DNA of 35,635 nt from Anaerolineae bacterium (GCA_012270545.1 JAAXID010000072.1:1-35635), one strand, 5' to 3'; numbered from the stretch's first letter, positions 6,593-15,632 are shown. Numbers and translations are program-made. Notes: generated by a model from the sequence alone, not told the origin.

Positions 6593-9274
6593 ATGCCATC
6601 TGCGCTGGAAACGATGGTGAAAATCCTGAAGCTCGAACGCGATCAAGGCGGTAAGAATACCGCGGTAGTCGGCGGGCTGGTCTCATTTGTGTCATCTTGG
6701 CAGCAGGAAGCTCGCGAGCAAGCGCGACGGGCGGAGCAGCAAATCCTAATCGATGAAATCGTCGACATACTTAAGGCTTATGAAACTTTGGCTGATGACG
6801 ACGAACGCATCGTCAAGATCAACTATCTTTTGGACAGGGCGACAAACCGTGCGCCCGCGCCAAAGGCTTATCGGGATCGAATTCCTGAGTGGCAAGAGAA
6901 GTTGCCCCCGCGCGAGGAGAAAGTCCCCGCACCTGAACGGCGTGGGACCCGGCGTGAACATTCCGACCACCGAGGGGGGAACGCGCCACGCTCGCGCGGA
7001 CACAGGCGCTCGTACGCCTATGACAGCGCTACTTACGATGAAGACTATACCGGGGGACCTCATACCACGCGTCTCGATTTGCCCGAAATGCCACGTCTGG
7101 CGCGCCCACCGCGGCGGCCGGGTCCGCAGCTTAGGCCTGAGAGCATAGAGAACTTGCAGCGTGAACTGGATGCGCCAACGACCGAAGTGAAGGGCATCGG
7201 AAACAAGTTTGCCGAATTGCTGGGGCAAATGCAGATTCGCACAGTTCGTGATCTGCTGTTCAGTTTGCCGCGCCAATACCGCGATTACACCGAACTGCTA
7301 GCCATCCAGGATTTGCCCGAAAATGAAGAATCTACGGTTATCGCTACGGTCAGCAGCACGAGGATCGTTTCGAGCAAGGGTGGCAAGGATCTGGTTGTCG
7401 TCGTCTCCGATGGCACGGGCGCGCTGTCTGTGCGCTTCTTCCGACAAGATTACCTGGCGGCGAAGCTCCAGCGTGGTCTGCAAATCGTCCTAAGCGGCAA
7501 AGTCACATACTTCCGCGATATGAAGCAGATGGCCAACCCGGAATGGGAAGAGCTTGACAAGGAAAATCTGCATACGATTGGCATTGTGCCGGTCTACCGC
7601 ATGACAAGAGGACTGCGTCCAAGGTTGTTCCGACGCATTATCAAGTCACTGGTAGACGAATGGAGTGAGAAAATTCCGGATCCGCTGCCGCCGGCATTGC
7701 TCGACCGGGCTGAACTGGCTGACCTGGGCTGGGCTTTGCGTCAGGCGCATTTTCCTGAAGGCTGGGACCATCGAGATCACGCGCATAAACGGCTTGCCTT
7801 TGATGAACTGTTGACCTTGCAGCTGGCCCTGCTCGCGAATCGGCGCGAGTGGCAATCCGAACCCGGCCCGCGCCTTAACATCAGTGACGATTTCATCGAC
7901 AGTTTTGTCGCCGATGTGTTTCCCTATGAACTGACCGGCGCGCAGCAGAGCGCCATTGCGGCAATCCAGCGCGATGTCTCGAGCGAGATACCGATGAACC
8001 GTTTGCTTCACGGTGATGTCGGCTGTGGCAAGACGGCCGTGGCCATCGTCGCTATTGCGATGGCGCTGTACAACGACAAGCAAGCCACAATCATGGCGCC
8101 GACCGGCATCCTTGCCGAACAGCACTATCGCGCCGTCAGCGAGGCCTTCAGCCGAATGAGCGGGGAGGGCAAGCCGGTTGTCGCGCTGTTGACGAGCGCC
8201 TTGAGCGCGTCAGAACGCGAGTCGATTTATCGGGGCATCGCCGACGGCTCGATTGACATTGTCGTGGGCACACACTCGCTTATACAGGCGGGTGTGGACT
8301 TCCATAATCTAGCAATTGCCGTCATCGACGAACAGCAGCGTTTCGGTGTGGATCAACGGGCAGCGCTTCGTGGCAAGGGCGAGAACCCGCATTTGCTATT
8401 CATGAGCGCGACGCCCTATCCACGCACCATGGCGCTTACGTTGTACGCGGATTTGGATATCACGCCGATCAATGAGAAACCGCCCGGTCGCCAGGAAATC
8501 ATTACCAAGATTATCGACCTGGTCGCGCGCGAACGTCTGTATGGATTCATCACCGCGCAGCTGGTAAAGGGAGGACAGGCCTTCTTCATTCATCCGCTAG
8601 TGGAAGAATCGGAGTCGCTTGATACCGCAGATGCCATTGGCGCCTACGAGCGCCTTACCCAGGTTTTCCACCGCCATCGCGTCTGCCTGTTGCATGGGCG
8701 CATGAGCGCAGCGGAAAAGGACGAACTCATGAACGACTTCGCCGAGCGGCGCTATGACGTGATGGTCACCACCTCCGTGGCTGAGGTTGGGGTCGACATA
8801 CCGAATGCGAATGTAATCGTAATTGAAGGCGCCAATCGCTTCGGCTTGGCGCAGTTACACCAGTTTCGCGGTCGTGTAGGCCGGGGTGAAACACAATCGT
8901 ATTGCTTCCTGATCCCGGATCGGGAAGCGCAAATTGACCTCGATCGAATTGGCGACCTGCATGCCGGGCGAACAGGTGCCGATGAATTGAGCATTGCCGA
9001 GCAGCGCTTGGCCGCCATGGAAGCATCGAACGATGGATTTCATTTGGCGGAGGTCGATCTTCAGTTGCGCGGTATCGGCGATTTACTCGGCCGGCGACAG
9101 AGCGGCCACAGCAATCTGCAATTGATGCGGCAGAATTACGCTGATCTGGCTGAACTATCCCAGCGTGAAGCGCGTACGCTATTTGAAGAAGATCCGGCGC
9201 TGGAACTGCCGGAGCATCGCATCCTAGCCGAACATGTGCGCAGAATCTACGCCAACCCCGGCGACATCAGTTGA
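6593..9274 (+). CDS. recG: ATP-dependent DNA helicase RecG with N-terminal extension
   Basis: RecG remodels stalled replication forks and branched DNA. The 893-residue product is about 200 residues longer than E. coli RecG (693). The wedge/OB region begins near 199 (VKGIGNKFAELLG) and includes VSDGTGALSVRFF. Helicase motifs follow: Walker A GDVGCGKT (K480), APTGILAEQH, motif II IDEQQRFGV (579-582 DEQQ rather than the usual DEQH), MSATPYPRTMALT and the C-terminal QFRGRVGRG. Residues 1-90 form a charged helical domain, and 105-185 are an Arg/Pro/Gly-rich, probably disordered linker. GGAGG 9 nt upstream supports the ATG at 6593, 3 bp after the DegV gene. Confidence 0.95.
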   Translation: MPSALETMVKILKLERDQGGKNTAVVGGLVSFVSSWQQEAREQARRAEQQILIDEIVDILKAYETLADDDERIVKINYLLDRATNRAPAPKAYRDRIPEWQEKLPPREEKVPAPERRGTRREHSDHRGGNAPRSRGHRRSYAYDSATYDEDYTGGPHTTRLDLPEMPRLARPPRRPGPQLRPESIENLQRELDAPTTEVKGIGNKFAELLGQMQIRTVRDLLFSLPRQYRDYTELLAIQDLPENEESTVIATVSSTRIVSSKGGKDLVVVVSDGTGALSVRFFRQDYLAAKLQRGLQIVLSGKVTYFRDMKQMANPEWEELDKENLHTIGIVPVYRMTRGLRPRLFRRIIKSLVDEWSEKIPDPLPPALLDRAELADLGWALRQAHFPEGWDHRDHAHKRLAFDELLTLQLALLANRREWQSEPGPRLNISDDFIDSFVADVFPYELTGAQQSAIAAIQRDVSSEIPMNRLLHGDVGCGKTAVAIVAIAMALYNDKQATIMAPTGILAEQHYRAVSEAFSRMSGEGKPVVALLTSALSASERESIYRGIADGSIDIVVGTHSLIQAGVDFHNLAIAVIDEQQRFGVDQRAALRGKGENPHLLFMSATPYPRTMALTLYADLDITPINEKPPGRQEIITKIIDLVARERLYGFITAQLVKGGQAFFIHPLVEESESLDTADAIGAYERLTQVFHRHRVCLLHGRMSAAEKDELMNDFAERRYDVMVTTSVAEVGVDIPNANVIVIEGANRFGLAQLHQFRGRVGRGETQSYCFLIPDREAQIDLDRIGDLHAGRTGADELSIAEQRLAAMEASNDGFHLAEVDLQLRGIGDLLGRRQSGHSNLQLMRQNYADLAELSQREARTLFEEDPALELPEHRILAEHVRRIYANPGDIS

Positions 9275-9362
9275 TGGATCAAACCGCATAACCTGGCAGT
9301 TGAGTCCCGCAAGCTATTCCTGAAACAAGTGGTGCCAGAATGGCGCTACTTGTCGCCTGATC

Positions 9363-9396
9363 CGTATGGGAGCGATACGGAACCGGCCCCGTTCCG
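9363..9396 (+). other. Overlapping inverted repeats downstream of recG
   Basis: CGTAT/ATACG (9363-9379, 7-nt loop) and CGGAAC/GTTCCG (9378-9396, 7-nt loop) share bases and could be alternative hairpins. A pyrimidine-rich CTCTTTCTT follows about 17 nt later, so this is at best an atypical terminator. It is the only structure seen in the first half of the 227-bp recG-coaD gap. Confidence 0.3.
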
Positions 9397-9446
9397 CAAT
9401 CGGCTGACAGGCTCTTTCTTGCATTACGAATCTGCTATCGAATCGA

Positions 9447-9476
9447 TTGGCGCTATTCTGTGAGCGCTATTAGAAT
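9447..9476 (+). promoter_or_regulatory. Candidate coaD promoter
   Basis: TTGGCG (9447-9452, 4/6) and TAGAAT (9471-9476, 5/6) are 18 nt apart, and coaD starts 26 bp further on. The gap after recG and a good ribosome binding site (GGGAG) before coaD suggest separate transcription. Confidence 0.45.
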
Positions 9477-9501
9477 GCTCTCGTAACGTGGGAGTAAGCA
9501 A

Positions 9502-9993
9502 ATGTCAGGCAGGGGAATCGCGCTTTATCCAGCATCGCTTGACCCCATACACTACGGTCACATAGATGTTGCGGTTCGGGCGTCCAGGTTCTTCGATCAA
9601 CTTATCGTCGCTATATATGCTAACCCTAACAAAAGACGCGTATTATTCGAAATTGACGAGCGAGTCGAACTGGCGAAACAAATATTTCAGAATTATCCCG
9701 CAATATCAGTTGCGAAATATAATATTCTCACAGTAAACTATGCGCAGTCAGTTGGTGCAATCGCTTTAATTCGAGGGTTAAGAGTGTTTGGTGATTTCGA
9801 GTTTGAGTTTCGGATGGGTATGGCAAATAAGAAACTGGCGCCGGAGTTGGAGACAATCGCGATCTTATCCGACGAGCAGTACATGCATATCAGTTCGAGC
9901 ACCATTCGAGAAATCGCGGAGTTAGGTGGCGACGTCAGTTCGATGGTCCCGCCCATTATTTCGAAAGCGTTACGCAAGAAGTTCGGCACTTGA
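9502..9993 (+). CDS. coaD: Phosphopantetheine adenylyltransferase (CoaD)
   Basis: Transfers AMP from ATP to 4'-phosphopantetheine, the penultimate step of coenzyme A synthesis. The 163-residue length fits the family. The nucleotidyltransferase motif reads YPASLDPIHYGH (9-20; usual form PGSFDPxTxGH), keeping both histidines of the HxGH core. RGLRVFGDFEFE, and the C-terminal HISSSTIREIAELGGDVSSMVPP, split here as HISSSTIREIAE followed by LGGDVSSMVPP, are characteristic. GGGAG lies upstream of the ATG. The gene is visibly more AT-rich than its neighbours. In many bacteria rsmD sits just before coaD, but none is seen here. Confidence 0.93.
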   Translation: MSGRGIALYPASLDPIHYGHIDVAVRASRFFDQLIVAIYANPNKRRVLFEIDERVELAKQIFQNYPAISVAKYNILTVNYAQSVGAIALIRGLRVFGDFEFEFRMGMANKKLAPELETIAILSDEQYMHISSSTIREIAELGGDVSSMVPPIISKALRKKFGT

Positions 9994-10034
9994 GTTCGTA
10001 AGCAATTGCAGGGTCTTTCACGGGGAGGGATTCA

Positions 10035-10592
10035 ATGGATATTCAACATCTAGTTGATCGCTTGGAGGATTTGATTGACGAGGGTCGGCATCTCTTCGGC
10101 ACCAAATTCACCATGGTGGACGAGGAACGCGCCCTGGAAATCATCGATCAGATGCGGATTTCGGTGCCGGAAGAGATCGAAAAGGCGGCCCGCACGATTC
10201 AGCAGCGGGACCGCGTGCTGGCGGAAGCCAACGAGGAAGCGGCGCGGATCGTACAGCAGGCGCGGCAGCACAGCGAAGATCTTGTCGATGAACAGGAAAT
10301 GGTCAAGCAAGCCAAAGTACGCGCCGAATACGTGATTGAGCAAGCCAAGATCGAAGCGGCAAAGATCACGCGCGAAGCCGACGAATATGTCTTGGTGCAG
10401 CTCAGCCAGTTGGAGCAGCAGTTCACCCATACGCTTGACGAAATCCGCAACGGCATCCAGATCATGCAGTACGAGGAGCCGGCCGCGGTTGAGGTTGAGC
10501 CCGAGCAGCAAACCGTCGAAATCGAGCAAAATGATGTCAGTCCGGAGCCGATCAACTTCGATAGGCCCGCGCCGGTAGGCAGCCACATCTAA
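10035..10592 (+). CDS. Coiled-coil protein of unknown function downstream of coaD (ATP synthase b-subunit/DivIVA-like composition)
   Basis: A 185-residue soluble, highly charged protein with no signal peptide. After a short N-terminal segment (MDIQHLVDRLEDLIDEG), residues about 45-140 form one long predicted helix rich in Ala, Glu, Gln and Arg with heptad spacing, resembling ATP synthase b-subunit stalks or DivIVA. Repeated A-x-x-I-x-x-A-x-x-E patterns are evident. The last 40 residues are acidic and probably disordered. The start is supported by GGGGAGGG 9 nt upstream. It lies 41 bp after coaD in the same direction. No enzymatic motif is present, and the function is unknown; a scaffolding role is possible from shape alone. 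Confidence 0.8.
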   Translation: MDIQHLVDRLEDLIDEGRHLFGTKFTMVDEERALEIIDQMRISVPEEIEKAARTIQQRDRVLAEANEEAARIVQQARQHSEDLVDEQEMVKQAKVRAEYVIEQAKIEAAKITREADEYVLVQLSQLEQQFTHTLDEIRNGIQIMQYEEPAAVEVEPEQQTVEIEQNDVSPEPINFDRPAPVGSHI

Positions 10593-10650
10593 ATCATATA
10601 CAGCACAACACAACCATTAACGGGCATCACCACAGCGATGTCTGTTTTGG

Positions 10651-10678
10651 TTGCCATGGCGCTGACCACTGATATAAT
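10651..10678 (+). promoter_or_regulatory. Strong sigma-70-type promoter for comEC
   Basis: TTGCCA (10651-10656, 5/6) and a perfect TATAAT (10673-10678) are separated by 16 nt. The predicted start of transcription is near 10685, about 29 nt before the comEC ATG. Together with the 121-bp gap this indicates that comEC is transcribed separately from coaD. Confidence 0.7.
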
Positions 10679-10713
10679 TCGGTTTCCGGTCGGCTAATGC
10701 CCCTTGTTGTGGT

Positions 10714-13062
10714 ATGCGTCTTATAGTCTTCGCAGCGGCCTGGGCCCTGGGGATCAGCGTCTCCCGGGCGCTCCCTGCGCTTCAGCCTTCCATTTGGCTC
10801 GCGTCAATTATCACAGCTGGGATCGCCTGGCTACTATTCAGACGGCACCTGGCCTGGTGGATTCTCGCGAGCCTGATCGCATTTGCGGCCGGCGGCTTTC
10901 GTCAATCGTTGCTGCCACATAGCAGCGATATCGCGCAGTATAATGGCTATAGCGGCACTATCACTGGCTTGGTCATCTCGCAGCCGAAACTGCGTCAGGA
11001 CAGGATCCAGCTCCGCGTTGAAAGCGAAACGATCTTTGTCAACAACGAATCGACCGAAACCAGCGGTCTCGTCCTGGTTGAAGCGGATCGCGGCGTTGAA
11101 GTCCAGTATGGCGACCGCATTCAAACGACCGGACAGTTAGCTATTCCCGCGACCTGGGACAGTTTCTCGTACGCTGACTATCTTGGCCGACAAGGTGTAT
11201 TCAGCATCATGCGAAATGCCGGCGTAGAAGTTGTGGATTCCGGTCATGGCAACGCGTTGCTATCAGCGCTTATCAGTCTCCGAAAGATCGTTCAGAGCAG
11301 CATCGCTTCCGCCATGCCGGAGCCGCAAGCCGGGCTCTTGACCGGCATTTTGCTCGGGGATGAAGACGGCATATCGCCGGAGCTGAAAGACGCATTTTCG
11401 CGGGTCGGCGCAGCGCACGTGGTTGCCATCAGCGGCTTCAACATGGTTGTCCTCAGCGGGATCGTCATCCGCGTCATGTCTGGCCTCTTCCGCCGCAACA
11501 AGACCATCGTCACACTCAACGCGCTTTCCATAATCGCCGTGTATTCGTTATTTGTCGGCGCCAGCCCCGGTATCCTCCGCGCCGCGCTCATGAGCGGACT
11601 GCTGGTGATCGGCAGCCAGCTCAATCGAAAGACATTCGTGCCAACATCCTTGGCACTTGCCGCCCTGCTGCTTTCGCTGCACGATCCGAATGTCTTGCTC
11701 GATATTGGTTTCCAGCTGAGTTTTCTGGCGGTGCTGGGCTTAGGCTTGTTCGCCGATCCGCTGTCATTGCGCTTTCGCCGCCTGCTGGACAGGTTCCTGC
11801 CAGTACACGCCGCGTCCGTCCTCCATAGGTTTCTCAACGAACCATTGATCGTATCGTTCGCGGCGCAGATCACGACCCTGCCTCTCATCGTCCTTTATTT
11901 TGGGCGCTTGTCGCTGGCAGCTCTGCCTGTCAACATGCTTATTGTGCCAGTGCAGTCGGCGGTTCTGCTGTTGGGCATGGCCGCTGCTGTTGTCTATGCC
12001 TTCATCCCTGTGATCGGCACGTTTATCTTCTGGGCGAATCTGGTCTTTGTATCCTGGACGATTGCCGTCGTGCGAGCATTCGCCGAGCTGCCGTTCGCCG
12101 AGTTGATCGTCGATGTCGACGGACGCCTGATTCAAGTGTTCTACTTGCTGTTGGTTGGAGGCGCGATGATACATGCCGCTCGTCCACCAATCTGGCAACG
12201 AATTCAAGACTACGTCAGACAACGCACCGTGATCCTGTCTGTCTGCGTAATCTCCGCCGTGATGGTAATCCTGATGGGCGCCATGATGCTAAGCCGAGCC
12301 GATGATCATTTGCATGTCTGGCTGCTGGATGTCGGGCATAGCAACGCGGTGCTGATGCAGACGCCGGGCGGGGCGCAGGCGCTCGTCGACGGCGGGCGAT
12401 TTCCCTCGCGTCTTCTTACGGCAATCGGCGATCGACTGCCATTTTATGATCGAAAGATTGAGATTCTAGTCATCACCCATCCCGACGCCTGGGATATCGC
12501 GGCGCTCAACAGTGTGCTCGATCGCTATACGATTGGCGCGGTCTTGTATCATGGAGGGGCAAATCGCGATGAGACGTTTGAGCTGATAAATCAACGGCTC
12601 CGGCAAAGCGAAACGCCGATTGTAATCGTCAAGGTCGGCTACAGGATCGAGCTTTCCGACGGCGCCACGATCGAGGTTCTGCATCCACAGTCGCAGCCGA
12701 AGATCACCGACCGACTCAGCGACCATGTTATTGTTCTGCGAGTGACCTACGGGGACGCCTCGTTTCTTTTGACCTCGGATTTAAGTGTAGAAGGTCAGCG
12801 CCAATTGGTCGCCAGCGGCCAGGCAAAGCAGGCAAGCGTATTGCAGATTCCTCAGCACGGTGCCGCCCGAGCCATTGACGATGACTTTCTCGACTCAATT
12901 CAACCGCAGATTGCGCTCTTGCAGAGCGATATCGCCAACAGGCGGGGCGACCCGGACGCCGATACACTTGCGAAGCTAAATGAGACGCATCTATTCCGTA
13001 CAGACAAACTGGGAACTATTCATCTGCGCACGGATGGGAAAACTGTGTTTATTTCCAAATGA
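10714..13062 (+). CDS. comEC: ComEC/Rec2-family competence membrane channel with degenerate metallo-beta-lactamase domain
   Basis: ComEC proteins form the inner-membrane channel for DNA uptake. This 782-residue protein has the family layout: two N-terminal membrane segments, an OB-like DUF4131 domain (about 75-175), the multi-spanning Competence domain (about 195-500) with LTGILLGDEDGISPELKDAF (209-228) and HVVAISGFNM (235-244), then a metallo-beta-lactamase-like domain from about 532 (LLDVGHSNAVLM). The domain's metal site is mutated: the usual HxHxDH is H589-P-D591-A-W593-D594, and the usual HHG is Q714-H715-G. The fold seems complete to the end, so this is not a truncation. Other competence genes are not in the window, so DNA uptake itself is not shown. 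The start has a weak ribosome site. Confidence 0.87.
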   Translation: MRLIVFAAAWALGISVSRALPALQPSIWLASIITAGIAWLLFRRHLAWWILASLIAFAAGGFRQSLLPHSSDIAQYNGYSGTITGLVISQPKLRQDRIQLRVESETIFVNNESTETSGLVLVEADRGVEVQYGDRIQTTGQLAIPATWDSFSYADYLGRQGVFSIMRNAGVEVVDSGHGNALLSALISLRKIVQSSIASAMPEPQAGLLTGILLGDEDGISPELKDAFSRVGAAHVVAISGFNMVVLSGIVIRVMSGLFRRNKTIVTLNALSIIAVYSLFVGASPGILRAALMSGLLVIGSQLNRKTFVPTSLALAALLLSLHDPNVLLDIGFQLSFLAVLGLGLFADPLSLRFRRLLDRFLPVHAASVLHRFLNEPLIVSFAAQITTLPLIVLYFGRLSLAALPVNMLIVPVQSAVLLLGMAAAVVYAFIPVIGTFIFWANLVFVSWTIAVVRAFAELPFAELIVDVDGRLIQVFYLLLVGGAMIHAARPPIWQRIQDYVRQRTVILSVCVISAVMVILMGAMMLSRADDHLHVWLLDVGHSNAVLMQTPGGAQALVDGGRFPSRLLTAIGDRLPFYDRKIEILVITHPDAWDIAALNSVLDRYTIGAVLYHGGANRDETFELINQRLRQSETPIVIVKVGYRIELSDGATIEVLHPQSQPKITDRLSDHVIVLRVTYGDASFLLTSDLSVEGQRQLVASGQAKQASVLQIPQHGAARAIDDDFLDSIQPQIALLQSDIANRRGDPDADTLAKLNETHLFRTDKLGTIHLRTDGKTVFISK

Positions 13063-13085
13063 CTCCATCACGCGTGAAATCAAAA

Positions 13086-13112
13086 GAGGAGGCGCATGTG
13101 CCTCCCCTTCTC
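13086..13112. terminator. Bidirectional intrinsic terminator between convergent genes
   Basis: GGAGGC (13088-13093) and GCCTCC (13100-13105) pair around a 6-nt loop. On the minus strand the stem is followed by TCTTTTG, on the plus strand by the pyrimidine-rich CCTTCTCT. It sits between the convergent comEC and dehydrogenase genes and probably ends both transcripts, best the minus one. Confidence 0.6.
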
Positions 13113-13134
13113 TGCCCGCGTTGCGCGTGACATG

Positions 13135-14337
13135 CTAGTAGCGAATATCAACCTGTCTGCCGGAGCCGGCCGATTCCATGATCGCATCGCAGATCACGGC
13201 GTTGCGGTAGCCGTCGACGAAAGTGGCGCCATAGGGAGCGACATCATTGTCGTTCACGATCGCATCAAAGAAGTGATGGAATTCATGCACGAAGCTGTGT
13301 TCCCAGCCGATGATATGTCCGTGGGGCCACCAATTCTCCCAGTAGGGATGATGCGCTTCAGTCACTAGCACGTTGTGAAAGCCCTGCGTGACATCGGGGC
13401 TTTCGCCCTTCCAGAAGACGTTGAGTTCGTTCAACCGTTCCAGATTGAAATGAATCGAGCCGTTCTCAGCGTTGATCTCGAAGGAATTGAAGTTCTTGCG
13501 CCCCTGGGCGAAACGCGTCGCTTCGACCGTGCCCAGCGCACCGTTCTCGAAGTCCAACAGCGCGACGAAGCCGTCATCGACGTCGGACTTGATCATGCCG
13601 CCCGACCCGTCCGGACGCTCCGTGATCCAGGTCTGCGCCAAGCCGGATACCGCCTTCGGCTCGCCGACCAGGAAGCGCGCCAGGTCAATGATATGGGCGC
13701 CGAGGTCGCCCAAGGCGCCGCTGCCGCAGATGTCCTTCTGGAAGCGCCAGGTCGATTCCATCTCGCGGTCCATGCCCCATTCCTGAAGGTAGACCGCGCG
13801 CCAATGGTAAATCTGGCCGAGCTTGCCGCTATCGACGATTTTCTTCGCCTGCTGCACGGCGGGCACAAAGCGGTAGTTGAAGGCGACCATATGCTTGACA
13901 CCGGCCTTTTCGACAGCGTCGAGCATCAGCTTTGCTTCTTCAGCCGTCCGCGCCAGCGGCTTCTCACAGAAGACGTGCATGCCCGCCGCCGCCGCCGCGT
14001 TGCAGGGTTCGGCATGGGCGTCATTGGGCCCGCCGTTGTCGAAAACCTGAATATCGTCATTAGCGATCATATCACGCCAATCAGTATAGGCCTTCTCGTA
14101 GCCGTAGCGTTCCGCCGCCGCGGTCACCGCCCCTTCATTGCGACCGGCGATCCCGACCAGGCGCGGAATAGCCACCGGCGGATACATCATATAGGGGATC
14201 TTCTTGAAGGCATTGGTATGCGCCTTGCCCATGAAAGCGTAACCCAACATGCCAATACCGAGCTCGGGCGCCTCCGTATCCACGCCCGCGGCCGCCATAC
14301 TGGTAAATGTGCTGCTCACTTGCTTTTCGTCAGCCAT
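13135..14337 (-). CDS. Gfo/Idh/MocA family NAD(P)-dependent oxidoreductase
   Basis: Sugar or cyclitol dehydrogenase of 400 residues. The N-terminal Rossmann fold begins at IGMLGYAFMGKAH (28-40). CEKPLAR (124-130) is the family EKP motif, with the catalytic/coenzyme-linked Lys126. The C-terminal sheet domain includes ALGDLGAHIIDLARF, typical of members acting on myo-inositol, glucose or related substrates. The start has AGGAG about 8 nt upstream. The first 25 residues precede the Rossmann fold and are longer than usual. It lies 34 bp downstream of a sugar isomerase on the same strand, forming a two-gene operon that diverges from an amidohydrolase and sugar importer. The substrate is unknown. 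Confidence 0.9.
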   Translation of the reverse strand: MADEKQVSSTFTSMAAAGVDTEAPELGIGMLGYAFMGKAHTNAFKKIPYMMYPPVAIPRLVGIAGRNEGAVTAAAERYGYEKAYTDWRDMIANDDIQVFDNGGPNDAHAEPCNAAAAAGMHVFCEKPLARTAEEAKLMLDAVEKAGVKHMVAFNYRFVPAVQQAKKIVDSGKLGQIYHWRAVYLQEWGMDREMESTWRFQKDICGSGALGDLGAHIIDLARFLVGEPKAVSGLAQTWITERPDGSGGMIKSDVDDGFVALLDFENGALGTVEATRFAQGRKNFNSFEINAENGSIHFNLERLNELNVFWKGESPDVTQGFHNVLVTEAHHPYWENWWPHGHIIGWEHSFVHEFHHFFDAIVNDNDVAPYGATFVDGYRNAVICDAIMESAGSGRQVDIRY

Positions 14338-14371
14338 CGTTCGTCTCCTGATTTGGTATCGAAAGTCCAGA

Positions 14372-15373
14372 TTATTCTTCGGCGAAAGCGGCGTCGAAGG
14401 CCACAGCGGAAGCGGTGAAATCGTTCTGCTTCACCCAGGCTGCCGATTCGGTCGCGCCGAATTCGCGGTCCATTCCGCTGTCTTCCCATTCCACTGACAG
14501 CGGTCCCTGATAACCCGCCCGATTGAGCGCGCGGATCATCGCATCAATATCCAAATCACCATGCCCGGGCGACACGAAGTCCCAACCGCGGCGCGCATCG
14601 CCGAAATTGAGGTGGGAACATAGAATGCTCGTGACGTTGTCGAGCGTGACCTTGGAATCCTTAACGTGGACGTGGAAGATGCGGTCGGCGAAGCGATCAA
14701 TGAACTTGACCGGGTCGAATAGCTGGTGGATGAAGTGGCTGGGATCGAAGTTGAAGCCGAAAGCGGGATGGTTATCCAGCGCTTCCAGCGTCTTTTCCGC
14801 CGTGTAGATATCGTAGGCGATCTCACTCGGGTGCGCTTCCAAGGCAAACTTGACGCCCTCGTCCGCAAAGACATCGAGAACCGGCAACCAGCGATCGGCG
14901 AATTCCTTATAGCCCGCGTCAATCATTTCATCGGATGTGGGCGGGAAGCGGTAGATCATATGCCAGACGGGGCTGCCGGTGAAGCCATTAACGACATCCA
15001 CGCCAAAGACTTTGGCAGCGCGCGCCGTGTCCTTCATCTCTTCGGCGCAGCGCGCGCGAACGCCATCGGCATCGCCATCGCCCCAGAGCCGATCGGGCAG
15101 GATATCGCGATGTCGGGCGTCGATCGTCGCCTCGGCGACGCATTGTCCGACGAGATGGTTGCTGATGGAGAAGTATTGCAAGCCATACTTTTCAAGCACA
15201 TCCTTGCGCGACTGGATGTAGCCGTCCTCCGAGAGCGCTCTATCCACCTCAAAATGATCGCCCCAGCAAGCCAACTCGACGCCATCATAGCCGAAGCTCT
15301 TGGCCTTCTCGGCGATGGTCTCGAAAGGCAAATCCGCCCATTGACCGGTGAATAACGTGACTGGTCTAGCCAT
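14372..15373 (-). CDS. Sugar phosphate isomerase/epimerase (xylose isomerase-like TIM barrel)
   Basis: AP_endonuc_2/xylose-isomerase-like TIM barrel of 333 residues, of the type paired with Gfo/Idh/MocA dehydrogenases in inositol and sugar-acid pathways. The metal-ligand pattern is visible: [13 protein letters not shown] near the start, [29 protein letters not shown] and [13 protein letters not shown], supplying Glu, Asp/His, His and Glu. The start was set at the ATG at 15373, which has AGGAG 7 nt upstream; an ATG 18 bp further out lacks this. A good promoter lies 50-80 bp upstream. It probably isomerises or epimerises a keto-sugar intermediate made or used by the downstream dehydrogenase. 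The exact reaction cannot be told. Confidence 0.88.
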   Translation of the reverse strand: MARPVTLFTGQWADLPFETIAEKAKSFGYDGVELACWGDHFEVDRALSEDGYIQSRKDVLEKYGLQYFSISNHLVGQCVAEATIDARHRDILPDRLWGDGDADGVRARCAEEMKDTARAAKVFGVDVVNGFTGSPVWHMIYRFPPTSDEMIDAGYKEFADRWLPVLDVFADEGVKFALEAHPSEIAYDIYTAEKTLEALDNHPAFGFNFDPSHFIHQLFDPVKFIDRFADRIFHVHVKDSKVTLDNVTSILCSHLNFGDARRGWDFVSPGHGDLDIDAMIRALNRAGYQGPLSVEWEDSGMDREFGATESAAWVKQNDFTASAVAFDAAFAEE

Positions 15374-15424
15374 AAGACAACTCCTTTCCATTCTCCTTCA
15401 AGCGCAATATAGGCAATGGCTACA

Positions 15425-15453
15425 AGTATAGCGAGCAATTCGCCTTGTACCAA
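15425..15453 (-). promoter_or_regulatory. Promoter of the isomerase-dehydrogenase operon
   Basis: On the minus strand, TTGGTA (15448-15453, 4/6), a 17-nt spacer and TATACT (15425-15430, 5/6). Transcription would begin near 15418, giving a leader of about 45 nt. Confidence 0.6.
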
Positions 15454-15534
15454 TACTGCGAGCGAGGGACCTCTTTTGGTGGTTATTTTGCTGACGGAGA
15501 GGCACATGCAGGTTTCCAAGTAGCCGCGCTCATT

Positions 15535-15564
15535 TTGGGATTTCACCTGCGGATGCGCTATCAT
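15535..15564 (+). promoter_or_regulatory. Candidate promoter of the amidohydrolase gene
   Basis: TTGGGA (15535-15540, 4/6) and TATCAT (15559-15564, 5/6) with an 18-nt spacer. The predicted start near 15571 gives a leader of about 60 nt. It is divergent from the isomerase promoter, the centres lying about 110 bp apart. Confidence 0.45.
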
Positions 15565-15632
15565 CAAAATCGGATTAGGCAGTTGCGCCAATCCGCTTTG
15601 GCATCAGGAACGGAGAACAGAGGTAGTGTCTT

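Noticed and set aside
13375-14418. 347-codon plus-strand frame
   Set aside because: Antisense to the Gfo/Idh/MocA gene, whose protein matches a known family throughout; the frame is a by-product of GC-rich codon use.
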